From the NCBI GenBank assembly GCA_001643675.2, contig LSRY02000011.1:1116001-1180000 (forward strand): DNA of 64,000 nucleotides. Direction: 5' to 3'. Below the pieces are notes generated by a model. The model was not told the origin of the DNA, searched no databases, and saw only the letters and a program-made list of their open reading frames with translations. The DNA is from Monocercomonoides exilis (Eukaryota; Preaxostyla; Oxymonadida; Polymastigidae). Positions 1 to 9,240 of this stretch are shown piece by piece. The position numbers were made by a program, and so were the translations under genes. Position 1 is the first letter of the stretch. Each line of letters opens with the position of its first letter.

Positions 1-462
1 TCTGAATCTGTAAAAACTGTATTTTCCTGTTCTCTTCAATTTTTGAAACATCTTCCTTAAAATGTTGATACTCCAATTGAATTTTTGTGCATTCATTTTC
101 CTTGCTTATTAAAAACTCTGCAAGTTTTTCTTTTTCCATTTTCATTTTTCTCTTAAATTCTGAAGTTTCTGAGTCTTTCTCAGCTAACAAAATTAATGCA
201 CTTTGCACTTCCTTCTCTTTTTCATTCAAGCCAAAGTGAAAAGTTCCAAATAGTTCTTCAAGATTTCCTTCAAGATGCTGAATCGTTTTATCATCTCCAA
301 CTTCTTTTGTTTTATTTGTAATTCTTTGTTTTGCGATTCTATTTGTAAGTGATGAAAATTCTATTAAATGTCATTTAAAATAAACAACGTTCGAATCCTT
401 GAACATTAAGAAAGAAACAATAATACTTAAAATCGCAAACGTTGAAAAATGTTGTCGCTCAT
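1..462 (-). CDS. SF-assemblin/giardin-like coiled-coil protein, 5' part (runs off window)
   Basis: The window holds the first 128 or so residues of a gene that continues beyond base 1. Exon 1 is 441-462 (ATG at 462, seven codons plus one base). An 80-nt intron (361-440, donor GTTTGC, acceptor AG) joins in phase to exon 2 (1-360), which stays open to the window edge. The protein starts MSDNIFQQFSSLTNR and then runs as a charged, almost proline-free heptad-rich helix, with a segment around DDKTIQHLEGNLEELF and another around LNEKEKEVQSAL. The short Ser-rich head followed by a Lys/Glu coiled coil with a conserved D-D-K motif resembles SF-assemblin and beta-giardin, which form striated fibres at flagellar roots in protists. 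That family call is by eye and only moderately sure; any coiled-coil filament protein could look similar. It is head-to-head with the gene starting at 666. Confidence 0.5.
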
Positions 463-665
463 AAGTCAAATAAGCAATGTTATGCTTCTTCCTAATATTT
501 ATTCCAACACTTAACTTGATGTTCTCTTTGATTAGAAAAAAACTCTGCAAAAAAAGGATAATTAAAATGAATTGAAATAAAAAATTTTATGGTTAATAAT
601 TATTTAATTTGCTTGATTTTTTTGGCCAGCAGTTTTACAATCATTTAATTTTTAAGCAAGCAGAA
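463..665. other. Divergent intergenic region between the coiled-coil gene and the PARN-like gene
   Basis: About 200 AT-rich bases separate two oppositely oriented starts (462 on minus, 666 on plus), so both promoters should lie here. I see no recognisable promoter element or RNA gene. Confidence 0.4.
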
Positions 666-3600
666 ATGAAAAAATGCATGTGGAGATGTACAAAGCAGAA
701 ATGGTTCCACATATATCCTTATCTGGTAGAAAAACTTGAAAACTCATTATTTGTCTCTATAAATTTAGAAATGCCCGGAAAATGGAATGTAAATAGTGAC
801 ATGCAATCAAAAACTTATGAATCAAAATATAAGGAATATTGTGAATTTATCAAAACATCAAGTCTATTTGGCATTGGAATTTCTATATGGACAAAAACAA
901 CTTTACAAACGCTTCATTCAAAGGAAAATTTCGACGTTTTAAATGTATTTTTACCTTGTATTAATATTGATGCATTTAATGTTACTCCAGATGAAATTAT
1001 ATGCTGCATAAAAAATGGACTTCAACTGGAAGATATTCTACTTCATGGAATTCCATATCAGCCTTGTGGTGGATGCGTTGAAGCTCCTGCTGCAAATGAC
1101 CTACCACAAGATAGTAATGTTGAATCATTTTTTCGAGCGTTATCAATTCTGAAAGTGCCGATCATTCTTAAAGATGCATTTTTTTCTTCGATGGTGCTGT
1201 TTCATTCATTTGTTGCTCCTTTACCAGAAAAATTGCCTGAATTTTGCAAGCTGTTTGAGAACGTGCATCCTGAAATTTACGATATTGAAGAGCTTCTTTT
1301 TGCAAGCAAATTTACAGAATGGAAATTTTCTGAAGATAATACCAATAAATTTCTTGATCGTGTATTTTTTCATTGCCTTTGGGATAACTGCTTACGATTT
1401 ATCAAAAGCAATATTAAGCACAGCGAGGGTGATTGTTCACAAGTGAAATCTGCGCCACCTTTTGACTGGAGATTAGAGGAAGAGATTTTGAAAGACGAGG
1501 AATATTCGTTTGCAGATTCTAGAAAATTTCTTAGTGCTTCAAAGATGTCCCCGTTTCTTCTTCAAATTGAAAGTCGAAGAATACTACGAATGATGATGAT
1601 GAGTTCTGAGAGCGAAAGCGGGTTTCAAAATATTAAGAACGACAAACAAAATGATTCCGCATTATTGCACTCGCATGATGAAAATAAGAATATTTCATTT
1701 ATGGCACTTTTATGGGGCAAAAACAAACAAAAAACTGAAGAAACGCAAAGAATTGAAGCATCGCTTTTAAATGAATACGAAAGCTCTTTTCCAGCAAAGT
1801 CATTAGTTAAGGAGTATTTGGAACAAAGTCATACTGAAGAAGAAGACGTGTTTTTTGAAAGGTTTGACGATGACAGCATGAGCGAAGAGAAAGAAGAAGA
1901 TTACGATAGCAATAATGAACAATGCCAAAAAAATGAACAAAAAGCAGAAACGAAACACGAAGTGATAGAAAAGTCTAATAAGCATAAAAAAGACAACCAA
2001 AGCGATAATGAAACATCCGAAGAACAATCGCTTTTTTTGGATAGTTCGAAGCAGGCTGTAGATGAAGAAGCTTCAGAAGAATCAAATAAAGTATGCCCTT
2101 CTGAAGAAAATGAAGAAGTTTCAGAAAATAGTGAATCAGAGAAAGACTTTGAAGAGGATTATGAAAATGATTCTTCTCAATCAAGCAAAAAAGAAACATT
2201 ATTTCACGACGCAGAATATGAGGCGTTTAAAATTGGATATATATTTCTGTGTCTTGCTCAGGGCCTTCTTTTTGCTGAAACGCACAGAGGATATCAACAA
2301 ATTGATCCTTCATTGAATGAACAACGTATTCCATTATCTGTAACAGAGGAAATGTTTCCGTGCCCTGCATTATTACAGAATCCATTTGAAGTGAAAAAAT
2401 ATCTCCTTCCGCATCATTCATCAATTCTCACTTGTGGAACAGCTCCAGGCAAAAATTATCCTTTTCTCATCACATACGCACAGAGAGCGAAAAGGGATGT
2501 TTTCGAATTGCTTAGAATCGAGTACAAAGAAGAATTACCTTCTTCATGCGAAAACGTGAACGAAACAGTTGACATGGATGTCGATGTTGCTGATCCTGAA
2601 CCCCAAAAAACAGAAGAACAAAAAGAGCCGCGAGCAATTGTCAATGAATGTAAATTAGATTCTGGTATTTATATCCCTCCGACATTTTCAAGTGCACCAT
2701 TTTCTCCATCATATTACCCAGTATCTGAAGCTACAAACTCTTTTTCTTTCGCCCAACCTTCATTTAACATGATGCAAACTTTAAATTGGCTGTTTCAACG
2801 TCGAATACGCGATCATTCGCTGTTTTTGAAAGTGATGCAGCAAAAAAAGGAAAAAGAAGCGCAAAATAAAAAACTTCTGAAGCAAACGAACTTCGAACAG
2901 CATTCTCCGGAAAAGTTAGAATTTTCTTCTGCAGCAGAGCAAGTGAAAGTTAACTGTCAACGTTCATCACAGCCTCACACCGCGCAAGCACCAGCGCTTT
3001 CTTCTACTGCTTCCCCATCGCACATTCGATCTCCAATCACATACTTATGTTTTCGACCCGTATTGCAAGATCTCATTGATGGCGTAACTCCGCCTCATAA
3101 AAGAAAGAAAGCAAGCGAGGCTACACTCCAGCCAGATAGTCAAAATACAGTTCAATCTAGATACATGACTGCAGCTGGATTCTATCCTTTTGCAAACGCT
3201 ATGATGCCCTTTCCTTGCTGTCCACCATTTTCACTTTTTCCGCAACGGAATGTCAATTCATTCCAACCTATCGATCCACTTCTGATGAACCCTGCAACTG
3301 CCGCATCGTTCAATTGCCAGCCATGGAACTTTTGCTCCACTTCAAATGTACCTTCTCTGCCACACATTCCTTTCGCTGGACAGAGTATAAATAATCCAAT
3401 GATGAAGTGTTCTACGCCTCAATCTCAATCTTTCAAGGGAATGCTTCCATCGTCTCCTTTTGTGTTTGTTCCACAACAACAGTCTTTTAACTCAACATTT
3501 TCGCAAAACTTTAATCCAGCATCAAAATCACCCAATGCTGGGTTTACTCAAAGTCTCCAAAATCCAATTTCATTTGCAAGCCCTCCATTTACTAACACTC

Positions 3601-3962
3601 AGCAACCTATTTTTACTCCACAGCCACCATCTTTTCCCCAGATGCCTTTGATGCAACAAAATTTTTCTGATTATGATCGAACTACTCCTCAAGTTAATCC
3701 TTATTTCACTCCATTTAATTCTATACCATATCAAAGTTTCCAGTATCCCCAAGATCAATCTTTTCTTCATACCGATACTCAAATGAAGCAAATGCCATCT
3801 TCAGGAGCTTTTCCATGTAATCTGCCATATTCCAAGCCATCAAATTTTCAATCATCAATCCAAAATAGTATGTTGTCTGATGCAACTCATCACAAACATA
3901 CAGAAGCTCATCGTCATGTAATTGAATTGGATTCTGATTCAACTAGTGATGAAGATCAATAA
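666..3962 (+). CDS. PARN/TOE1-type CAF1-family protein with a degraded deadenylase active site
   Basis: A 1098-residue protein if the first ATG (666) is used; the frame is open a little further upstream but without ATG. Residues about 25-230 and 510-560 follow the CAF1/PARN DEDDh nuclease fold: FVSINLEM near residue 30, GIPY near 130, VAPLPEKLPEF near 182, IYDIEELL, and HDAEYEAFKIGYIF from 514. In active family members these are F-x-x-I-D-L-E, HN-x-x-x-D and H-x-A-G-Y-D-A. Here the first Asp is Asn (N33, with E35 kept), the HN-x-x-x-D motif reads KDAFFS (Ser at the Asp position, 174), and the last Asp is Glu (E519), while the His (514) is kept. About 240 acidic, disordered residues (roughly 270-510) are inserted between the two halves of the fold. 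The C-terminal half is Pro/Gln/Asn/Phe-rich and ends in an acidic Ser/Asp tail. It probably binds RNA or protein partners rather than removing poly(A). No intron is evident. Confidence 0.7.
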   Translation: MKKCMWRCTKQKWFHIYPYLVEKLENSLFVSINLEMPGKWNVNSDMQSKTYESKYKEYCEFIKTSSLFGIGISIWTKTTLQTLHSKENFDVLNVFLPCINIDAFNVTPDEIICCIKNGLQLEDILLHGIPYQPCGGCVEAPAANDLPQDSNVESFFRALSILKVPIILKDAFFSSMVLFHSFVAPLPEKLPEFCKLFENVHPEIYDIEELLFASKFTEWKFSEDNTNKFLDRVFFHCLWDNCLRFIKSNIKHSEGDCSQVKSAPPFDWRLEEEILKDEEYSFADSRKFLSASKMSPFLLQIESRRILRMMMMSSESESGFQNIKNDKQNDSALLHSHDENKNISFMALLWGKNKQKTEETQRIEASLLNEYESSFPAKSLVKEYLEQSHTEEEDVFFERFDDDSMSEEKEEDYDSNNEQCQKNEQKAETKHEVIEKSNKHKKDNQSDNETSEEQSLFLDSSKQAVDEEASEESNKVCPSEENEEVSENSESEKDFEEDYENDSSQSSKKETLFHDAEYEAFKIGYIFLCLAQGLLFAETHRGYQQIDPSLNEQRIPLSVTEEMFPCPALLQNPFEVKKYLLPHHSSILTCGTAPGKNYPFLITYAQRAKRDVFELLRIEYKEELPSSCENVNETVDMDVDVADPEPQKTEEQKEPRAIVNECKLDSGIYIPPTFSSAPFSPSYYPVSEATNSFSFAQPSFNMMQTLNWLFQRRIRDHSLFLKVMQQKKEKEAQNKKLLKQTNFEQHSPEKLEFSSAAEQVKVNCQRSSQPHTAQAPALSSTASPSHIRSPITYLCFRPVLQDLIDGVTPPHKRKKASEATLQPDSQNTVQSRYMTAAGFYPFANAMMPFPCCPPFSLFPQRNVNSFQPIDPLLMNPATAASFNCQPWNFCSTSNVPSLPHIPFAGQSINNPMMKCSTPQSQSFKGMLPSSPFVFVPQQQSFNSTFSQNFNPASKSPNAGFTQSLQNPISFASPPFTNTQQPIFTPQPPSFPQMPLMQQNFSDYDRTTPQVNPYFTPFNSIPYQSFQYPQDQSFLHTDTQMKQMPSSGAFPCNLPYSKPSNFQSSIQNSMLSDATHHKHTEAHRHVIELDSDSTSDEDQ

Positions 3963-4436
3963 ATTCAATATTCACTTTCTTTTGATTAGTTTTTCATCTT
4001 CAATTGGATTATGTTCTCTGACTATTTCATATTGCTATTTTTGTTTTCTTTAACTTTTAATCAAAACTGAACACACGTAATATAAAGATGGAAAAGGGAT
4101 CACGCAAGTACTTTTGATGATGTAATTTCATATGATCGCAATTTTTAAATGAAAGAGTGAAAGATGGATATTATGATTCAAAATACAAATAATTGACATA
4201 ATCAAATTTTTGAATAGCAACCTATGGCAATTGAGAAAAAAAGATTTTTATTATTACGCATTTTTACAAATTTTTAACTCTTTCAGTTTTTATATGGAAT
4301 TGTGATAAAATAACAACAAAATGAGCTCAAAAGATAAAATGAAGAAAATTTTTGTGAGTTATATGTTTGTTTCGCTTATGTTTTTGTGTTTATTTCGAAA
4401 AATACACAGATGGTGCGAATATAATTTGGTTAAATA
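3963..4436. other. Intergenic, AT-rich
   Basis: Non-coding sequence between the PARN-like gene and the transposon. It ends at the TA (4435-4436) that forms the left copy of the target-site duplication. I see no gene here. Confidence 0.5.
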
Positions 4437-4476
4437 CAGTGGGTGCTTAGCCCGATCCAAGTGCAAAACCCGATCC
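4437..4476 (+). repeat. Left terminal inverted repeat of the pogo-like element
   Basis: This 40-bp repeat starts CAGTGGGTGC and includes the core AAGTGCAAAACCC shared with the right end. It sits immediately inside the TA duplication at 4435-4436. Confidence 0.88.
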
Positions 4477-4792
4477 GAAACAAAGAATAATAAGCAGTAT
4501 TTTCAAAATGAAAAAAGAATTTTAACTGGATATTTCAGGCTGCGCTCATTGTTTTATAATAATGAAACTCTCAGTCCATTAACGATGAGCTTGAATGTCA
4601 AAAACGATTCATTAACTGAAAACCAAAAACTTATGAAAGTTTCATATTTCAAAACAAAAAGCAAAAATAAAAAGTGTTTGTGCGTTTTTGAGTATTTTCA
4701 ATTTGTTATCAAGTTCATTAATCCGATTCATTTGCATTTTTTTGACTTTTCTTGCACCTTAAAAACTTATGTTTCTTTTTGATCAAATCCAA

Positions 4793-6687
4793 ATGAATAA
4801 AAAAAGCATGGAATTAACTCCTTTACAGTTACATAGAAAACTTGCAGCAAGGAAATATAGAGCTTTTGAGTCACCTATAAAAAAAATATATGCTATAAAA
4901 CAAAATTTTCATGTTAAATGGCAAACTGCAGTTGAAGAAAAAGTTATATCGAAAGGTGCTTTGGTTTCGAGCAAAAAAGGCAGAAAAGGAATGAAGAGAA
5001 ATCGGACGCGATGGACACCCATTAATAATAACTGATAATCAGCTGGAAACAATTGAGAATAAAGTGTTGGCTCTTTTGTCGGAGCAAGCCACTGTTCGTG
5101 TCAGAGATATTCAATCGATGGTGTGTGATTGTTTTGTTTCAACTTTTCGAATCTATTATTACCTTTCAGTGCGTTGATTTGCTTGAAATAAGTTCAGATG
5201 CTGATCAGGAGCCGGAAAAAATCAACAAAAAGTATGCCAACAAACTGCTTAAAAGGAGTAGCGTTCTTCATGCGGCTGTTTCCAGACAAATGAAAATAAA
5301 GAAAATTGAAGCGCAATCACCCGACAAAGTGAGAGCTTGGTTCACTGAATTATCATCTCTCATTTCGGAGCATAATATCAGTTCTTCTGATATTTACAAT
5401 TTTGATGAATCATCTTTGTCAATTGGTGAAACAACTTCAAAACTTGTTGTTTGCCTCAAAAGACAAAATCCACCTGATCCTCCATTTCCTCCAAAAGTGA
5501 CTAATTCAACTTTGTGCATGTGTATTTGTGCTGATGGTTCATCATAACCTTGTTGTCTTCTTTGGACTTCGAAAGATCTTCCTTCAGAATTATCTTCTCT
5601 TTTTTATTTCAACATCCACTTTATTCCAGCTTCTTCTGGATGGATCACAAAAGATATATTTAAATCCGTCATGTTGAATAACTGGTTTCCTATTATCATC
5701 AATAAATCAAAACCATCTCCAACACACAAAGCTCTTCTGCTAATGGACAACCACCGAACACATTTCGATGAGGACATATCAAACATTGCAAAAGAAAAAT
5801 GAATTCTTCAAAAATTCTCCCCTCCAAACATGACGCATCTTCTACAACCATGCGATTCGTGTGTGTTTTCTCAGTTGAAAAATACTCTTTACAACAAGTT
5901 TTGTACACCTAACCCGTTTTCAATGAGCCGTTACAGATCTTCATTAGCAGAAGCACTTCCTGATGCAGTTGCAGCTGCATCAGCTCCATCAACCATTCGA
6001 TCCTCTTTCATCAAAACTGGTATTTTGCCTGTGATGGCAGCTCATGTGTTGGAAAGAATAGCAGGATCTCCCAAAACAGATAGCAACGCAGAATCTTCGT
6101 CGTGCGAAACAACTGCTCAATGGAAAGAAAAACTTTTTGGAGAATTTTCTCCGAAAAAGGAAACACGAAAAAATGAAAATCAACAAGAAACAAAATGCGA
6201 GTCTTCCATAAAAGAGCAATCTTCATCCATCGACACATCTTCTTCATCTTCTCAGCCGCAAGCAATTATGAAAGATTTGGACGGACATTTTGAAGATAAA
6301 AAACAACAAACAAAAAAAGCGTTTGATGAAAAAGAGGATAAAATAAATGATACATCGAGTCATATGCATAATCTTCAAGAGCAATTAGTACAAGCTAAAA
6401 TTACAAAAAATATGACAAAAGATAAAAAACGTTCACCAAAACATTCCAGAAAAGAATTTTGGAACCGAATAGAAGAAAACGAACAGAAACAGCTAGGAAA
6501 AAAGATTAGAAGGAGCAGAAAAAAGATCCGCATTCGCAATGATGATAACGAAGGCATTGCCAAAAAAGCTCACAAAGTTAAGGAAGAAAAATTCTTGAAG
6601 CCTCCGAGATTGCTTTCACCTGTTTGTTGCAAGAAAGAAAAGGAAATCAGAGAAAAATATTACGAAAAATTGATAATTTCGAAATAA
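4793..6687 (+). pseudogene. Pogo-type DDD transposase, broken by one frameshift and two stops
   Basis: The N-terminal part (from ATG 4793) is Lys/Arg-rich and may be the DNA-binding region. It runs to about 5030, where a one-base shift near an ATAATAA run breaks the frame (TGA at 5036 in the old frame). The next frame continues to 5120, where a 49-nt intron (5121-5169, GTGTGT...CAG) joins it exactly in phase to the catalytic region. Catalytic acids are visible as YNFDES (Asp at 5404), LLMDNHRTH (Asp at 5746) and THLLQPCDSC (Asp at 5854), giving 35 residues between the second and third. In-frame TAA (5545) and TGA (5800) interrupt it. The TGA sits where relatives usually have Gly, so it is a likely GGA to TGA change. 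The C-terminal 200 residues are Lys/Glu-rich. It resembles DDE_1 transposases related to CENP-B and Tigger. Confidence 0.85.
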
Positions 6688-6785
6688 TATTTTCGAAAAA
6701 CGTTTATAACAATTTTCTAATGATGAGAGTTACTTTTGATAAACTTTTCTTTTCTGTTCTTTCTTTCATTCCATCTTTTCAAAGC

Positions 6786-6908
6786 ATGAAAAAGAAACAG
6801 AAAGAACAACAGAGGAATCTTTCACGGATTTTTATTCAAAAAATTGAATTTCAAAAGGAAATTGCATCGGATTTGAAAATTTTACATAATTTGATTGAAG
6901 ACTTTTGA
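6786..6908 (+). CDS. Small Lys/Glu-rich frame inside the transposon
   Basis: A 40-codon frame (ATG 6786, TGA 6906) with a helical, Gln/Lys/Glu-rich composition lies between the transposase stop and the right end of the element. It could be a last exon of the transposase, joined by an intron ending at the CAAAG before 6785, or simply chance. I do not recognise it. Confidence 0.2.
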   Translation: MKKKQKEQQRNLSRIFIQKIEFQKEIASDLKILHNLIEDF

Positions 6909-7024
6909 GATGCCATGAGTGTCAAGCTTTGCATGGGAAAGTCATTTCGCAAGAAATCAAACCAATCAATACCAAAAAAATGAAAGTTTCAGTCAAACGA
7001 GTGAATCAGAAAAGTTTAGAAAAT

Positions 7025-7064
7025 GGATTGGGTTTTGCACTTAGATCGGGTTTAGCGCCAACTG
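7025..7064 (-). repeat. Right terminal inverted repeat of the pogo-like element
   Basis: Read on the minus strand it starts CAGTTGGCGC and contains the same AAGTGCAAAACCC core, differing from the left end at six positions. It is followed by TA at 7065-7066. Confidence 0.88.
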
Positions 7065-7257
7065 TATTTCGAAAATGAAAAACACGATAAAACAATTCCA
7101 ATCAAACGAAAACAATGTTCTGTTTCAAATCCTGTTCATAATACAATAATCACGATAGTTAATCTCAAATGATGTTGGGAATTCTCAAATAAAATGAGCT
7201 TATTTGAATAATGCATTCCTCATTCAGATGAAGATAGGTTTGATTCGAATTAACTTT

Positions 7258-7523
7258 TATTATAATTATTGGGTAATTCTTTTTGAAAAGTTGCAAATGA
7301 AAAATTTTCAAATAAATCAAAAATATCATAATTAAATCAAATTTATGTTCCCGCTCATGCAGCTTCACAGGAATGTGTTAAATAGCATTGTCAAATTATA
7401 TCTTCCACTTTCGTGAAGTTGCATGAGTCGGAACCGATTTTTGATTAAGATATGTAATTTTTTATTTATTTGAAAATTAAACATTTGCGACTTTTCAAAA
7501 AGAATTACCCAATTATAAACTAT
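7258..7523. repeat. MITE-like imperfect inverted repeat (hairpin)
   Basis: Two arms of about 108 bp (roughly 7258-7367 and 7413-7523) are inverted copies of each other with scattered mismatches. They share the core GGGTAATTCTTTTTGAAAAG at the outer side and CATGCAGCTTCAC/CATGCAACTTCAC next to the loop. The loop is about 45 bp. There is no coding frame. Size and structure fit a small non-autonomous foldback element or MITE, though its ends do not match the neighbouring pogo-like element. Confidence 0.7.
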
Positions 7524-7812
7524 AATAACAGATATCACTTGATGGACAATTTTTGGAAAATATGTGTAATTATTTTTGAAATTATAACTTTTTTCGGAGT
7601 ATTGATTTTTAGAAGATTGTTTGTCAATGGGATGTGTTTTTGTATTCAGATGATAAAATTATAAAACTGTTTCAAAAACAAATGTGAAAGCTGAAATAAA
7701 GACGATGATCTCTTGAATATGCCTGTTCACTTTTCAGTGTTCATTTCCAAACATTCAAGGAAAATTTTCCAATCGAAAATTGTGAATGAAAAAATATGTT
7801 TTGATAAATAAT

Positions 7813-7847
<35 letters not shown>

Positions 7848-7849
7848 TT
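7813..7849. repeat. (AC)n then (TA)n microsatellite
   Basis: An uninterrupted run of about 13 AC units is followed directly by a short TATATA run, in non-coding sequence. Confidence 0.85.
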
Positions 7850-9240
7850 TATAAATGTGTGTCATTTTCGAAGTTGTCAACTTAATAGAAAAATTAAAAT
7901 CTGAGATTTTCTTTAAATGAGAGAAAGTTGAAAAGATAAAATAAAAAATTAAATTATTTATTTTATGTATTTGAAAAGAGAGAATAGGAAAATTTTTCAA
8001 GAAAAAAAGAAAATATCATTCAAAAAAATGTTTCTATCATGGAAATTGTGTCGTTGTGACCAAGTTCACAAAGCATTCTGAGAATTCAGATTTAACTTTC
8101 ATTTTGTTTTTTCAAAAACGAAAAAAAACAGAGTTTATGTTATTCAAATCTCATCTCTTTTCTCAATAAAAATTCCAGCCTGCTTTTGTCTTGTTTATTT
8201 GCTCACTCAGTAAAAAAACCACAGTTTTGAACATCATTGATTCCATAAAAAGCGACTGTATTGAAAAAAAAACAACAAGAATGATATCTCAACTGATTTT
8301 TCTTTTCAAAGAATAAAAAGTGGATGAAATGCTGCATTGGATGATTCAACAGAAAAAAAAAAAAATACAAAAAAGCAGAGTTATTCTTTTTGTCAAAGAA
8401 GAAGAAGAGAAAAGAAGAAGCGACAAACAACGAAGAATGTTTGTCAAAGATGATGAGCTCGAAGTGACTTTGCGCTTCTGTTTGAAGACATGAGGATGAA
8501 TCGAAACGGAGTTCTTCAATGTCTCAAGTCAATAATCTTTGCGCATTCCTTCAAAGAAACTTCATCAAATGGCATTGGTCGTATTTGTTTTTCATTCGCA
8601 TTTACAAAACGTGAGTGAATCTTCTTTTGAAAATGCTCTGTAACTCTTGAAGTCCTCATTGCAAACAGCGATGAACCCTGCTTTCATCATCATTGGAAAA
8701 ACATATAGATAAATTGGAAGGTATAACGCTTTTTGGCTGGCTTTTGTGATGATTTCTCTCAAGTCAAAAAGAAAAGAAATCCACAGCAAAATCATATGAC
8801 TTCCAGTGAAAACCGAAAATGGAGAATGACTTTCTGAAATGTTTCGAGATCATCATGTTTGTAGCTCGTGAATTCCGAAATGAGCGTTCAATTTGTTTCA
8901 AACAACATCCAAACAACAAAACACTTCATCGTTCCACATTCTGCATGCACTCAAAATGAATCACAAAATGAAACGCTTTCAAATGCACAACAAACAGTTT
9001 TTGGACAACAAATTCATTTTTGAGCGCTTTTTATTGATTGTCAAACAAATGCAAAGAATGAACAGAAATCAGGAAAACAATAACTGTGATTATATAAATG
9101 GATCAAAAGTTCTTAATTAAGGTTCATCGAATAAAATATGTTTTTTGCATAATGGCTTGTGTCATGCAATGATGGATGTTCAAGCATTGCCAAAAATCGT
9201 TTGATTGAAAAAACATTTGAAACCCATACTCACACTTAGA

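Larger units (their letters stand above)
4437..7064 (+). mobile_element. Decayed pogo-like (Tc1/mariner superfamily) DNA transposon, 2628 bp
   Basis: The element begins CAGT and ends ACTG, is flanked on both sides by TA (4435-4436 and 7065-7066), and has 40-bp terminal inverted repeats matching at 34 of 40 positions. It encodes a DDE_1-type transposase on the plus strand (separate entry). Ends starting CAGT, a TA target and a DDD catalytic triad are typical of the pogo branch of Tc1/mariner. The transposase carries a frameshift and two premature stops, so this copy cannot be autonomous as it stands. The 15% mismatch between the two ends also suggests it is not recent. Confidence 0.88.
7065..9204. 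other. Long AT-rich intergenic region
   Basis: Apart from the inverted repeat at 7258-7523 and an (AC)n run near 7813-7838, I find no convincing gene. The short open frames here lack recognisable domains and have the composition of AT-rich spacer. The last few hundred bases before 9200 should hold the promoter of the beta-helix gene. Confidence 0.45.

Noticed and set aside
385-400. GTTCGAATCC, resembling a tRNA T-arm (B box)
   Set aside because: No matching A box, acceptor stem or anticodon arm upstream; it lies in the intron of the coiled-coil gene. No tRNA or rRNA gene was found anywhere.
4321-4782. Plus-strand frame of 153 codons across the left end of the transposon
   Set aside because: It spans the terminal inverted repeat and target-site duplication and has no recognisable content.
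5053-5830. TAA/TAG as glutamine, as in some oxymonads such as Streblomastix
   Set aside because: Only the broken transposase has an internal TAA. All long intact genes use TAA or TGA as stops and none contains an in-frame TAA or TAG.
8203-8795. Phe-rich minus-strand frames
   Set aside because: They arise from A-rich spacer and have no domain, signal peptide or splice context to support a gene.
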